Source: UBA1426 sp052034085 (GTDB lineage Bacteria > Bacillota > Clostridia > Peptostreptococcales > Anaerovoracaceae). From it: a stretch of 64,000 nucleotides of DNA. The number at the start of each line of letters is the position of its first letter. Within the stretch, counting starts at the first letter, position 1. This document shows, piece after piece, positions 26,521 through 35,606 of this stretch. Made by a program: the position numbers and the translations under genes. The stretch lies in assembly GCA_052034085.1 (NCBI GenBank), contig JBPOJA010000003.1, positions 1 through 64,000 of the forward strand. The letters run 5' to 3'. Under the pieces are notes generated by a model. It was not told the origin of the DNA. It ran no database searches and saw only the letters and a list, made by a program, of their open reading frames with translations.

Positions 26521-28736
26521 TGATGGAAGAACAAAAGGGAACCATAGCGGAGATAATTTTCCATAATGATAACAATGGCTATACAATAGCTTTGGTTGAA
26601 AATGAAGAGGCAATGCTTCAGTTCACTGCAGTCGGCTATCTTCATAATCCCGGCAAAGGCAGAGAATATTCTTTTACGGGCCGCTGGAAAACACACAGGA
26701 TTTATGGGGAACAGTTTGTATTTGAAACTTATACGGAACTTATTCCCGAGAGTGAAGAGGGCATAAGAGCCTTCCTCAGCTCCGGCATAATGAAAGGCAT
26801 AGGAAAAAAAACAGCTGCAGCCCTGGTTGAAGCTTTTGCCGATGATACATTGCGGATTATTGAAGAAGAGCCTGACAGACTGACAAGCGTTCCCGGCATA
26901 GGCGACCACAAGGCAGCTGTTATTTCTGAAGCCTTTAAGCGGCACAGGGAATTTGCCGGAATTACTCTGTATCTGCAGCCATTTGGAATATCGCCGTCAT
27001 ACGGGCTGAAACTCTATAAGATTTATGGAAAAGATACTGTTAAGGTCATCGAGGAAAATCCTTACCAATTGATTGATGAAGTAGCGGGAATAGGCTTTAA
27101 AAGGGCGGATAAAATCGCAGCCGGGCTGGGCTTTGCACCCGGAGATATAAGGCGGATAAAAAGTGGCATCAAATATGTTCTGGGCATGCATGCCGGTGAG
27201 GGAGACAGCTTTGTGCCCAAAAAACTTCTTTGTGAAGAAGCCGGTGAGCTTATGGATATATCTGCAGAAGAAGTTTTCGAAGCTGTAGTGACTATGGCTT
27301 TTGAAGGCGATGTTCAGGTGGAGAATCTTCAGGGAAGAGAAGTGGTGTATCTGATCCCGTATTTTCTGGCAGAGCAGAAGGTATGCAGAAAACTTATGGA
27401 ACTGGAAGGGGCCAGCCTCAAGCCGTTGAAAGGAGCTTTGGAAGAGTTGCTTGCCATGGCTGAAGGGCAGTCAGGGATTGCATTAAGCGACACCCAGAAA
27501 GCCGGGGTGAAGCTGGCTGCTGAAAATGGGGTTGCGGTAATTACAGGAGGCCCAGGGACAGGCAAAACCACGATAATAGATACAATAGTCAATATTTTCG
27601 AAAGAAGCGGGCTGGTCACAGTCATAGCTGCGCCCACAGGCAGGGCGGCCAAAAGGATTACGGAAACATCCGGCTACGAAGCATCCACAATACATAGATT
27701 GTTGGAGTATTATTACTCTGAAGGCGAAGAAACCATGCGCTTCGGTGTAAACGGGGAAAACCCCCTGAAAGCTGATGTCGTAATAATAGATGAGGCCTCG
27801 ATGGTAGATATTTTGCTGATGAAAGCCCTGCTGGAAGCCATTCCTGGTGGTGCCCGTCTTATCCTTGTGGGAGATGCTGATCAGCTGCCTTCCGTAGGTG
27901 CAGGCAATGTGCTGAGAGACATCCTGGATAGCGAAATAATCCCTTCCATGAAGCTTACGGAAATTTTTCGACAGGCTCAGGAGAGTCTGATTGTTGTCAA
28001 TGCACATCGCATCAATAAAGGGGAGTATCCTTACTGCAACGAAAAAGATAAGGATTTCTTTCTGGTACAAAGAAAAACTGAAAAGGAGATGCTGGAAACA
28101 ATTAAGGATCTTTGCATCAGGCGTCTGCCGGCTCGTTACGGGGAAATAGACCCGGTGAAAGATTTACAGGTGTTGAGCCCCGTGAGACGAGGGCTGATCG
28201 GATCAATCAATCTGAACGGCGAACTCCAGAAATTGCTGAACCCGCCGGTATCCGGGCTTGAAGAAAGAAAACACGGTGACAGGATTTTCAGGTGCGGGGA
28301 CAAAGTTATGCAGATAAAAAACAATTATCAGCTGTCATGGAGGAAGTCCGATGATTTTACGGAAGGGCAGGGCGTGTTTAACGGTGACTGCGGTTTTATA
28401 CACAGTATAGATAATGAGTTTGGGGAAATCACAGTATTGTACGAGGATTCAAAGTATGTGATTTATGACAGCAGCAATCTTGATGAATTGGAACTGGCGT
28501 ATGCTATGACAGTGCACAAGAGCCAGGGTAGTGAATTCCCCGTGATAATAATGCCGGTGTCCTGGTTTCCTCCCATGCTGGCTACGAGAAATCTGCTCTA
28601 TACCGCTGTGACCAGGGCCAAAGAAATGGTTATTCTGGTTGGTTCAGAAGGAAAAATGAGAGCCATGGTGGACAACAACAGCATTACCGAAAGATATTCC
28701 GGACTTGGTATTAAGTTGAAAGGTTTTCTTGTATGA
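26520..28736 (+). CDS. recD2: RecD2-type ATP-dependent 5'-3' DNA helicase
   Basis: A 738-residue superfamily 1B helicase. An N-terminal OB-like part is followed by three helix-hairpin-helix units (IMKGIGKKTAAALV, SVPGIGDHKAAVI, EVAGIGFKRADKIA), then Walker A GGPGTGKTTI, Walker B VVIIDEASMVD, a GDADQLPSVGAG motif and the C-terminal VHKSQGSEFPVII and YTAVTRAKE motifs. RecD2 acts outside RecBCD in repair. ATG 26520 overlaps the cca stop by 1 nt; GTG 26517 and ATG 26523 are in-frame alternatives. It overlaps comF as ATGA. Confidence 0.94.
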   Translation: MMEEQKGTIAEIIFHNDNNGYTIALVENEEAMLQFTAVGYLHNPGKGREYSFTGRWKTHRIYGEQFVFETYTELIPESEEGIRAFLSSGIMKGIGKKTAAALVEAFADDTLRIIEEEPDRLTSVPGIGDHKAAVISEAFKRHREFAGITLYLQPFGISPSYGLKLYKIYGKDTVKVIEENPYQLIDEVAGIGFKRADKIAAGLGFAPGDIRRIKSGIKYVLGMHAGEGDSFVPKKLLCEEAGELMDISAEEVFEAVVTMAFEGDVQVENLQGREVVYLIPYFLAEQKVCRKLMELEGASLKPLKGALEELLAMAEGQSGIALSDTQKAGVKLAAENGVAVITGGPGTGKTTIIDTIVNIFERSGLVTVIAAPTGRAAKRITETSGYEASTIHRLLEYYYSEGEETMRFGVNGENPLKADVVIIDEASMVDILLMKALLEAIPGGARLILVGDADQLPSVGAGNVLRDILDSEIIPSMKLTEIFRQAQESLIVVNAHRINKGEYPYCNEKDKDFFLVQRKTEKEMLETIKDLCIRRLPARYGEIDPVKDLQVLSPVRRGLIGSINLNGELQKLLNPPVSGLEERKHGDRIFRCGDKVMQIKNNYQLSWRKSDDFTEGQGVFNGDCGFIHSIDNEFGEITVLYEDSKYVIYDSSNLDELELAYAMTVHKSQGSEFPVIIMPVSWFPPMLATRNLLYTAVTRAKEMVILVGSEGKMRAMVDNNSITERYSGLGIKLKGFLV

Positions 28737-29527
28737 TATTCATGTCTGATATGAAGGTGCTGGTTAAAAAATCGAAGGATTGGCTTCTTGATTTAGTGTA
28801 TCCCCCGAATATTTATTGTATCGGCTGTGGCAGGCCGATAGACAAAAGATTTCCTTACTCTCTTTGTCCCGCATGTGCAAAGAGTATCTCCTGGGCCAAC
28901 GGAAACCTTTGTGCAATATGCGGCAAGTCAATTGAAGAGGACCGGAAAATCTGTCCTGATTGCGAGCAGGTTACAAGAGATTTCGACAGAGGGATTACCG
29001 TAAGTGATTACAGCATGACAGAAAGGAAAATCATACATGATTTTAAATACAGGGACAGTAGTTTCCTCAAAAAGGATATGGCCCTGCTGATGTGGGAAAA
29101 ACTGCTGGCAGAAGATATAAGTTTTGATTGCATTGTGGCCGTGCCCATGCATAAAAGCAAAGTGAAAAAGAGAGGCTACAATCAGGCGGAACTGCTGGCA
29201 GGGGAAATAGCAGATCTTTCCGGCAAAATCCATTATCCCGGAGCTTTGATACGAACCAGGGATACGCCGGCTTTAAGCAGCATGGATTATTTTGGGAGAA
29301 AAGCCGCAGTTGAAGGTGTTTTCCAGCCTGCGGAGTGGGTAAAAAATATGTTGGAAAACAGAGAAGTTTTGCTTGTGGACGATATCCTGACCACCGGCAG
29401 CACGGCCTCAGCCTGCAGCCGGGCTTTGAAAGAGGCGAAAGCCGGAAGGGTTATTGTAATAAGTTTCGCCTCCGGAACCACAAAATGCAGGATATCAGAA
29501 GAGGGAATTGCCCGGGTCTGTGGTTGA
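28733..29527 (+). CDS. comF: ComF-family phosphoribosyltransferase-like protein
   Basis: A 264-residue protein with an N-terminal zinc-ribbon region (CIGCGRP, CPAC, CAICGK, CPDC) and a C-terminal phosphoribosyltransferase fold whose PRPP loop reads EVLLVDDILTTGSTA. In competent bacteria ComFC is needed for DNA uptake, but it is also present where competence is unknown. It starts in an ATGA overlap with recD2, and an ATG at 28742 is also possible. Its last 25 nt (from 29503) form the 5' strand of the closing stem of the downstream RNA, so coding and structural constraints overlap there. Confidence 0.93.
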   Translation: MIFMSDMKVLVKKSKDWLLDLVYPPNIYCIGCGRPIDKRFPYSLCPACAKSISWANGNLCAICGKSIEEDRKICPDCEQVTRDFDRGITVSDYSMTERKIIHDFKYRDSSFLKKDMALLMWEKLLAEDISFDCIVAVPMHKSKVKKRGYNQAELLAGEIADLSGKIHYPGALIRTRDTPALSSMDYFGRKAAVEGVFQPAEWVKNMLENREVLLVDDILTTGSTASACSRALKEAKAGRVIVISFASGTTKCRISEEGIARVCG

Positions 29528-29706
29528 AAGTCCATGCCAGCTACGGGCGAAAGGACCCACGTAAGCCGCTCTTCATGGGGCGGTGAGCATGGCGTAGTCT
29601 AGGTGTAAGCCCCGGTTTAGAGGCCAAGGCCAAATTTATACTTCCGGGCGAATGTGGGGGCAAAGACCAGGTCAGCCGGGCAATTCCCTTTTTTGGTTTT
29701 TTTTAA
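29503..29706 (+). ncRNA. raiA-motif structured RNA with terminator-like closing stem
   Basis: The comF-hpf gap matches the genomic home of the raiA RNA motif, a large conserved structured RNA of Firmicutes and Actinobacteria. GGGAATTGCCCGG (29503-29515, inside comF) pairs perfectly with CCGGGCAATTCCC (29676-29688), then a T-rich run follows to 29704. Inner helices seen: GGTCT 29515-29519 with AGACC 29664-29668; CCATGC 29532-29537 with GCATGG 29587-29592; TACGGG with CCCaCGTA around 29542-29562; and a GCCGC/GGCGG hairpin near 29565-29583. The GC-rich unpaired stretches are unlike nearby intergenic DNA. The family call rests on position and remembered motif, not on a covariance search. Function in the cell is not established here. 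Confidence 0.83.
29676..29706 (+). terminator. T-tract downstream of the raiA RNA closing stem
   Basis: The 3' strand of the 13-bp closing stem is followed by TTTTTTGGTTTTTTTT. Pairing can extend outward as A-T and G-U pairs between 29497-29502 and the first Ts, the look of an intrinsic terminator formed by a long-range helix. It would end transcripts from comF while completing the RNA's 3' end. Confidence 0.65.
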
Positions 29707-29734
29707 AAATGCAAAAGGATTAATCTGATAATTG

Positions 29735-29743
29735 TGGTATAGT
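29735..29743 (+). promoter_or_regulatory. Extended -10 promoter candidate for hpf
   Basis: TGGTATAGT is an extended -10 (TGn plus TATAGT), 46 nt before the hpf ATG. An overlapping alternative pairs TTAATC (29720-29725) with TATAAG (29743-29748) at 17-nt spacing. Either would give hpf a promoter separate from the RNA upstream. Confidence 0.45.
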
Positions 29744-29789
29744 ATAAGCAGAGGACCTAATAACTAGCAGAAAGAGAGGGAGAGTCACT

Positions 29790-30320
29790 ATGAGAGTAAT
29801 TATTACAACAAAAAACTTCAATGCAAGCGATCATCTTAAAGATGTTATCGAGAGCAAATTCGAGAAATTAGGGAAATATTTTTCGAAGGACATTGTTGCA
29901 AATGTGACTTTAACCATGGAGGGGGGCCGCCAGAAAGTTGAAGCGACCATCAATGCCAAAGGGACAATTTTCAGGGCGGAAGAAGAAACAAATGACATGT
30001 ATACAGGGATAGACAGAGTGGTGGATAAACTGTCGACCCAGATGTCAAGATTCAAGACAAAGCTGCAGAGAAAACATAAGGATCATAAGGAATTCATCTT
30101 TGCCAACCTGCCTGAAGCCAGCGAGCCGGAAGTTGAAGAGATGAATGTTGTAAGAAATAAGAAATTCGATCTGATACCCATGTCTTTGGATGAGGCAATT
30201 ATGCAGATGGAACTGGTGGGGCATACTTTCTATGTATTTCTAAATATGGAAACAGACATGGTAAGTGTGGTGTACAAAAGAAAGGATGGAGATTACGGAT
30301 TACTTGAACCGAATTATTAA
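29790..30320 (+). CDS. hpf: Long-form ribosome hibernation promoting factor
   Basis: A 176-residue protein of the HPF/YfiA (RaiA) family. The N-terminal domain (about 1-105) binds the 30S decoding region, and a C-terminal dimerisation domain (about 120-176; KKFDLIPMSLDEAIMQMELVGHTFYVFLN) pairs two ribosomes into 100S particles. The long form is standard in Firmicutes. AGAGGGAGAG precedes the ATG. It is separated from comF by the structured RNA and followed by cdaA after 15 nt. Confidence 0.96.
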   Translation: MRVIITTKNFNASDHLKDVIESKFEKLGKYFSKDIVANVTLTMEGGRQKVEATINAKGTIFRAEEETNDMYTGIDRVVDKLSTQMSRFKTKLQRKHKDHKEFIFANLPEASEPEVEEMNVVRNKKFDLIPMSLDEAIMQMELVGHTFYVFLNMETDMVSVVYKRKDGDYGLLEPNY

Positions 30321-30335
30321 TAGGGTATCTTTGCT

Positions 30336-31181
30336 ATGACAGAAATTATCGTTAATATGTTCGCTGGGTTTGGCATAAGTGATGTTGTGGATGTAGCAAT
30401 CGTCGCTTTTGTCGTGTATAAAATCCTGGCATTTATCAGAGAAACCAGGGCAGAGCAGCTGGTAAAAGGGCTGCTCTTCCTTGTTGTTGCCACTTTTCTG
30501 TCCGATATTCTGAATTTGTACACTATTAACTGGCTGCTGGAAGGCACCCTTACCCTGGGTGTGATAGCCCTGATTATTGTGTTTCAGCCGGAACTGCGCC
30601 GGGGCCTTGAATATATTGGCAGAAGTAAGATCATAAAGAAACAGTTCAGGGAAATGAGCAAGGAAAAGGCCAAGGAGCTGACTTCCATAATTATAAAAAC
30701 CATAGACAATTTCTCCATCAGTAAAACCGGCGCACTGATAATCATTGAGAGAGAGACGAACCTTACAGATATTGCCGAAACAGGCACCATTATTGATGCC
30801 GTAATAACCGAAAGTCTTCTTGATTCTATCTTTTATCCTGGAACTGCGCTTCATGACGGAGCCTGCATCATAAGGAATGACAGGATTTTGGCAGCGGGAT
30901 GCGTGCTCCCGCTTACGGGTAACAGAAACCTCAGCAAAGAGCTGGGAACCAGGCACAGGGCAGGCATAGGTATAACCGAACACTCAGATGCCGTGGGCAT
31001 TATTGTGTCGGAAGAGACCGGTATTATATCCATAGCCATAGATGGCAAGCTGTCAAGGTTCCTGGATATCAAAACTGTAGAAAAAACCCTCCTGAACCTT
31101 TATTTGAGCCAGATGGGTGATGAAATTTCAAGAACCTTCCTGGGCAAGCTGTTTAAAAAGCGGGGAAGCGATAATGGATAA
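30336..31181 (+). CDS. cdaA: Diadenylate cyclase CdaA
   Basis: A 281-residue membrane enzyme making cyclic-di-AMP from two ATP. Three N-terminal membrane helices lead to a DAC domain with the catalytic DGA motif (TALHDGACII) and the RHR motif (LGTRHRAGIGITE). Cyclic-di-AMP controls potassium, osmolyte and cell-wall balance. It forms the conserved cdaA-cdaR-glmM set with the next two genes, the first overlap being 8 nt. It lies only 15 nt after hpf, so the ribosome factor may share its transcript. Confidence 0.97.
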   Translation: MTEIIVNMFAGFGISDVVDVAIVAFVVYKILAFIRETRAEQLVKGLLFLVVATFLSDILNLYTINWLLEGTLTLGVIALIIVFQPELRRGLEYIGRSKIIKKQFREMSKEKAKELTSIIIKTIDNFSISKTGALIIIERETNLTDIAETGTIIDAVITESLLDSIFYPGTALHDGACIIRNDRILAAGCVLPLTGNRNLSKELGTRHRAGIGITEHSDAVGIIVSEETGIISIAIDGKLSRFLDIKTVEKTLLNLYLSQMGDEISRTFLGKLFKKRGSDNG

Positions 31182-32421
31182 AGAAGTCAAAAGGGAAAAA
31201 GCATTTGATAAGGACCGTACAATTACCATTGCTCTGTCAGTGGTAGTTGCGCTTCTTCTTTGGTCCTATGTGATGATACAGGTAAACCCCACTAAACAGG
31301 AAACCATTTACAGGGTACCTGTCAATCTGCTGAACGAACAGACACTCACTGAAAAACAGCTGGCCATTCTGGGGGACGGCAGATTTACGGTAGATGTTGT
31401 TGTAGAGGGAAAACGTTCTGTTATTTCTAGTTTGAAAGCTGAAGATGTGAACGCTGAAGTCCAGCTTTTCGGATGGGGCAAGGGTGAAAATTATATTTCC
31501 GTCGATGTTAAAGGGCCATCGGACCTTAAAATAGTGCAGGTTAAACCTGACAAAATTAAAGTCAATATCGAAGATCTGGTAACAATAAGCAAGGCTGTAA
31601 CAGTTGTGTTTAACGGAACTTTCCCGGGAGGAACCGAGGAAAGCATTTTGGCCGTCAGGCCATCTGAAGTGGAGATAAAAGGTGCCAGGACTGCCGTGGA
31701 ATCAGTGCACGATCTTATCGTAACGCTGAATGTAGGAGACATATCCCCCGAAGGAAGCCAGAGTACCAGAGAAATTGTCCCCATTAACAAAGACGAAGTG
31801 GCTGTGGAATATGTCAGGCTTTCCTCCAGCCATGCTAATGTTACAGGCAAACTGCTTTATAAAAAGGAGGTCAGACTCACGACTTCATTTATAGGTGAGG
31901 CTGGTGAAAATAAAGCAGCGGAGATAGAGGCGCCGGCGACAATTATTATAAAGGGTGAGAAGGCAAGGATAGAGGAGATTGAAGAAATTGAAACGGAGCC
32001 TGTTGATCTTTCCGGATATCCCGAAGGCGGAACCCTGCAATTAGTTCCCGTTCTGCCGGACGGAATAGAATTATCCAGGGACAACCCAAGGTTAACCGCA
32101 CGTTTGATAATTGTAGAAACCGCCAGCCGAAATCTGACATTGACCGGTGCAGAGCTTATGGTTCAGAATCTGCCCTCCAACCTTAAGTTGAAAACTGTAT
32201 CTGAGGAAAATGTTATTGAACTGGTAGGCGAAAAAAGCATCATTGAAAATCTTTCAGAAGAACTTCTGAAATTTTATGTAAATGCAGAGAACCTGGAACC
32301 GGGAGAATACAGCCTGCCACTACTTATATTTTATGGTGATAAAACAGGCATTATTACATCAAAACCGGCCGAAATAGCCGTTGTTATTGAAAATATTTCA
32401 CAGGAGAGTGTAATTGAATAG
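31174..32421 (+). CDS. cdaR: CdaR (YbbR) regulator of CdaA
   Basis: A 415-residue protein with one N-terminal membrane helix (TIALSVVVALLLWSYVMI) and a series of extracytoplasmic YbbR repeats of about 80-90 residues, recognisable by recurring VNLL, VDVKGP and VPLNVGDI-type strand patterns. CdaR binds CdaA and modulates cyclic-di-AMP synthesis. Start is ATG 31174 after GGGGAAG, overlapping cdaA by 8 nt; an in-frame ATG at 31117 lies deep within cdaA. Confidence 0.92.
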   Translation: MDKEVKREKAFDKDRTITIALSVVVALLLWSYVMIQVNPTKQETIYRVPVNLLNEQTLTEKQLAILGDGRFTVDVVVEGKRSVISSLKAEDVNAEVQLFGWGKGENYISVDVKGPSDLKIVQVKPDKIKVNIEDLVTISKAVTVVFNGTFPGGTEESILAVRPSEVEIKGARTAVESVHDLIVTLNVGDISPEGSQSTREIVPINKDEVAVEYVRLSSSHANVTGKLLYKKEVRLTTSFIGEAGENKAAEIEAPATIIIKGEKARIEEIEEIETEPVDLSGYPEGGTLQLVPVLPDGIELSRDNPRLTARLIIVETASRNLTLTGAELMVQNLPSNLKLKTVSEENVIELVGEKSIIENLSEELLKFYVNAENLEPGEYSLPLLIFYGDKTGIITSKPAEIAVVIENISQESVIE

Positions 32422-33763
32422 ATTATTTGGCACTGACGGAATCAGGGGCATTGCGAATGTTGAACTGACCCCTGATCTTGCATTTAAATTAGGAAAGGTT
32501 CTGACCTTTTTCCTTTCAATGGAAGATGAGAAGCCTAAACTGATTATCGGTAAGGACACGAGGCTTTCAGGGGATATGCTGGAAACGGCTTTGGCTTCGG
32601 GAATAATGTCAATGGGAGGCCATGTACTTAAGGCCGGCATCATACCTACTCCGGGCGTAGCTTATCTTGTGAAAGAAATGGGAGCAAATGCAGGGATTGT
32701 TATCTCAGCCTCCCATAACAGCTTTGAGTTTAACGGAATAAAGATTTTCAACCGGGAGGGCTTCAAGCTGGACGATGACCTTGAAGACGAAATTGAGGAC
32801 AGGCTGGTAAGAGACATGGATGTCAACCACCACATTGTGGGAGAAAAACTTGGACGCATTACAGATGTGGAGGAACAGGCCAGGGAACTATATGAGAATC
32901 ATTTAAAATTGACCATAAATGAAAGCCTGCAGGGTATCAGAATAGTTGTGGATGCAGCCCACGGCGCCGCTTTTGAGATAGGCGAAAGAGTACTAAGGAA
33001 TCTGGGTGCAGATGTCACGGTGATAAACAACAAACCTGACGGGTCCAACATCAATGCTTCATGCGGATCAACACATCCCAAAGAGTTGCAAAGACAGGTT
33101 GTAGCCCGCAAGGCCCATATGGGGATAGCTTTTGACGGGGATGCTGACAGGCTGATTGCCGTTGATGAAAACGGTGAAATAGTAGATGGGGATAAAATGA
33201 TATACATTTGCGCCAAATCATTGAAAAAACAGGGCAGGCTCAGGGACAACAAAGTTACCGCCACGGTCATGAGCAATTTGGGCTTCCACAAAGCGCTGGA
33301 AAAGATCGGTGTTTCTGTGGATGTAACTCAGGTAGGTGACAGATATGTTCTGGAAAGCATGCTGGCAACCGGCTGCGTTCTGGGTGGTGAACAGTCAGGA
33401 CATTTGATATTTCTTGAACATGGCACTACGGGTGATGGCATTCTTTCGGCCCTGCAGCTGCTTACAGCTGTGAAACAGAGCGGGGAAAGCCTGAGCAGTC
33501 TGGCCGGAGAAATGGTTGTCTATCCACAAGTTTTGCGCAATGCCAAAGTTAAAAACGAAAACAAAAAGAAATATGATAGGGATGAAGAAATAGCTGAAGA
33601 AATCAGAAAGATAGAAAAAATCATGGCGGGCGAAGGCAGAGTCCTTATAAGGCCCTCGGGAACGGAACCTCTTGTAAGGGTTATGCTGGAGGGCAAGGAT
33701 CAGGAAGTAATCACGAAGCTGGCTGATGATCTGGCAGATCTGATTTCGCAGAAAATGGGTTAA
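32414..33763 (+). CDS. glmM: Phosphoglucosamine mutase
   Basis: A 449-residue alpha-D-phosphohexomutase that converts glucosamine-6-phosphate to glucosamine-1-phosphate for UDP-GlcNAc and peptidoglycan synthesis. The N-terminus LFGTDGIRG, the phospho-serine loop ISASHN (S100), the Mg loop FDGDADR and the sugar-specific GGEQSGH are all intact. Start is TTG 32414, 7 nt after AGGAG, overlapping cdaR by 8 nt. In related bacteria GlmM binds and inhibits CdaA, so the operon groups an enzyme with its regulators. Confidence 0.97.
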   Translation: MNRLFGTDGIRGIANVELTPDLAFKLGKVLTFFLSMEDEKPKLIIGKDTRLSGDMLETALASGIMSMGGHVLKAGIIPTPGVAYLVKEMGANAGIVISASHNSFEFNGIKIFNREGFKLDDDLEDEIEDRLVRDMDVNHHIVGEKLGRITDVEEQARELYENHLKLTINESLQGIRIVVDAAHGAAFEIGERVLRNLGADVTVINNKPDGSNINASCGSTHPKELQRQVVARKAHMGIAFDGDADRLIAVDENGEIVDGDKMIYICAKSLKKQGRLRDNKVTATVMSNLGFHKALEKIGVSVDVTQVGDRYVLESMLATGCVLGGEQSGHLIFLEHGTTGDGILSALQLLTAVKQSGESLSSLAGEMVVYPQVLRNAKVKNENKKKYDRDEEIAEEIRKIEKIMAGEGRVLIRPSGTEPLVRVMLEGKDQEVITKLADDLADLISQKMG

Positions 33764-33783
33764 GTGAAAGAACTGGTGTAAAA

Positions 33784-34356
33784 ATGAGAGGATTAGATAT
33801 AAGAAACATACAAATAAAAAAGGCAAAGTTGCCGTTGCTGGCTCTGGTCTTTGTGATGATGGTTTTTTTATGGGCCTGCGGAGACAAACCCGATATTGAA
33901 AGCGAAATAATAAGCTATGATTTCAACTTGTACTATGCCAATAGCGAGTATGTGGAATCTGGCGATGAAAGTTTGGGTGTCTACATTGTGGACAGCAGAA
34001 GACTCGATGTGGAAAAGGATGAAAACCCCTGGATTATTATGTTGGAGGAATTGAAAAAACCCGGGTCGGATCAGCTTTGGTCGGCAGTGGATGAAAGCCT
34101 GGTTTTCAATGATGTTTATGTGGATCCCGAAAATCCGGAGTTGCTATATGTGGATTTATCAGGAGTGAAAGAAGGCGGATCCTTCAAGGAAGGTCTGTTT
34201 ATTGGTCAGATAGTAAAGACAGCAATCGTCAATTGCACTAAAATTGATGTTGACAGCAGGGTGCAGAAGATTCAATTTCTGGTGGACGGAGAAGTTGCGG
34301 AAAGTTTGATGGGACACTATGAATCATCCGGTCCCTTCAGAATGGAGGATATATAA
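33784..34356 (+). CDS. GerMN-domain lipoprotein
   Basis: A 190-residue lipoprotein. A basic N-terminus and hydrophobic core end in a lipobox-like LWAC (C32), followed by a GerMN-type domain: VYIVDSRRLDVEKD, a central LLYVDLSGVKEGG and QIVKTAIVNCTKI..VQKIQFLVDGE. GerM in Bacillus takes part in the spore engulfment channel. There is no strong ribosome-binding site. The ahcY start overlaps its stop by 1 nt. Linkage to glmM suggests an envelope or sporulation context. Confidence 0.75.
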   Translation: MRGLDIRNIQIKKAKLPLLALVFVMMVFLWACGDKPDIESEIISYDFNLYYANSEYVESGDESLGVYIVDSRRLDVEKDENPWIIMLEELKKPGSDQLWSAVDESLVFNDVYVDPENPELLYVDLSGVKEGGSFKEGLFIGQIVKTAIVNCTKIDVDSRVQKIQFLVDGEVAESLMGHYESSGPFRMEDI

Positions 34357-35606
34357 TGGGTAATTACGATGTCAGGGATATTAGTCTGGCGCCATCAGGC
34401 AGACAGAAGATAGACTGGGTGGCAGCTCACATGCCTCTGCTCAGTGGCCTTAAACAGGAGTTTGAAAGAGACAAACCTTTTGAGGACGTGAAGATTAGTT
34501 TGTCCATACATCTTGAGGCCAAAACAGCTTACCTTTGCGAAGTTCTGGCAGCCGGCGGTGCCCGGATGTATGTGACCGGCAGCAACACCCTTTCAACCCA
34601 GGACGATGTGGTCGCTGCTTTAGCTGCCGGAGGCATCAGCGTGTTTGCCTACCATGATGCAACAGAAGAGGAATATAACCGTCATATAGAGCAGGTGCTA
34701 TCTCAAAAGCCCAATATCATAATTGATGACGGGGGAGACCTTGTAAGCCTGCTTCATACCAAAAGGCCGGACCTTGCGGAAGAAGTTTGGGGAGGCTGTG
34801 AAGAAACCACCACAGGCATTCTACGTATAAAAGCCATGGAAAAAGAAGGAGTCCTCAAGTTTCCCATGATAGCGGTAAACGATGCCAAATGTAAGCATTT
34901 CTTCGACAACAGGTACGGAACCGGCCAGTCTACCTGGGACAGCATAATGAGAAATACAAATTTAATCATTGCAGGCAAGCAGGTAGTGGTTGCCGGCTAT
35001 GGCTGGTGTTCCAAGGGTATTGCCCAGAAGGCCGGGGCCCTGGGCGCCAGGGTCATTGTGACAGAAGTGGATCCGGTGGCTGCCATTGAAGCCATCATGG
35101 ACGGTTTTGAAGTTATGCCCATGGATGAAGCTGCTCCTCTGGGGGATATTTTTGTTGCCGCTACAGGCAATAAGCATGTCATAACCGTGGATCATATGCT
35201 TAAGATGAAGGATATGGCCATTCTTTCCAATGCAGGCCATTTCAATGTTGAAGTGGATATGGAGGGGCTGGAAAAAGCGGCTCTTGAGAAAAAAGAACTC
35301 AGAAAGAATGTGGTGGGATACAGGCTGGCAAGCGGAAGACAGGTATGCGTTATCGGTGAGGGCAAGCTTGTTAATATTGCAGCTGCCGATGGTCATCCCG
35401 CCGAGGTTATGGATTTAAGCTTTGCCGTACAGGCATTGTCTGCCCTGTTTGTGAAAAATAATCGGGGCAAGCTTGAAAACAGGCTCATTGACGTGTCAGC
35501 AGAACTGGATAATATGATAGCGGCAAGACTGCTGGATGCATGGGGAGTTAAGATCGACAAGCTGACTGAAGATCAGGAGAAGTATCTAAACAGCTGGATG
35601 ATTTAG
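34356..35606 (+). CDS. ahcY: S-adenosylhomocysteine hydrolase
   Basis: A 416-residue NAD-dependent enzyme splitting S-adenosylhomocysteine into adenosine and homocysteine, which removes the product of methylations. Signatures: SIHLEAKTAYL, DDGGDLVSLLH, the catalytic Lys/Asp region AVNDAKCKHFFDNRYGTGQS, the NAD-binding GYGWCSKGIA and SNAGHFNVE. The length is that of the short bacterial/archaeal form. TAATG overlap with the GerMN gene. It converges on gltX with a 4-nt overlap. No methionine-cycle partner is nearby. Confidence 0.96.
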   Translation: MGNYDVRDISLAPSGRQKIDWVAAHMPLLSGLKQEFERDKPFEDVKISLSIHLEAKTAYLCEVLAAGGARMYVTGSNTLSTQDDVVAALAAGGISVFAYHDATEEEYNRHIEQVLSQKPNIIIDDGGDLVSLLHTKRPDLAEEVWGGCEETTTGILRIKAMEKEGVLKFPMIAVNDAKCKHFFDNRYGTGQSTWDSIMRNTNLIIAGKQVVVAGYGWCSKGIAQKAGALGARVIVTEVDPVAAIEAIMDGFEVMPMDEAAPLGDIFVAATGNKHVITVDHMLKMKDMAILSNAGHFNVEVDMEGLEKAALEKKELRKNVVGYRLASGRQVCVIGEGKLVNIAAADGHPAEVMDLSFAVQALSALFVKNNRGKLENRLIDVSAELDNMIAARLLDAWGVKIDKLTEDQEKYLNSWMI

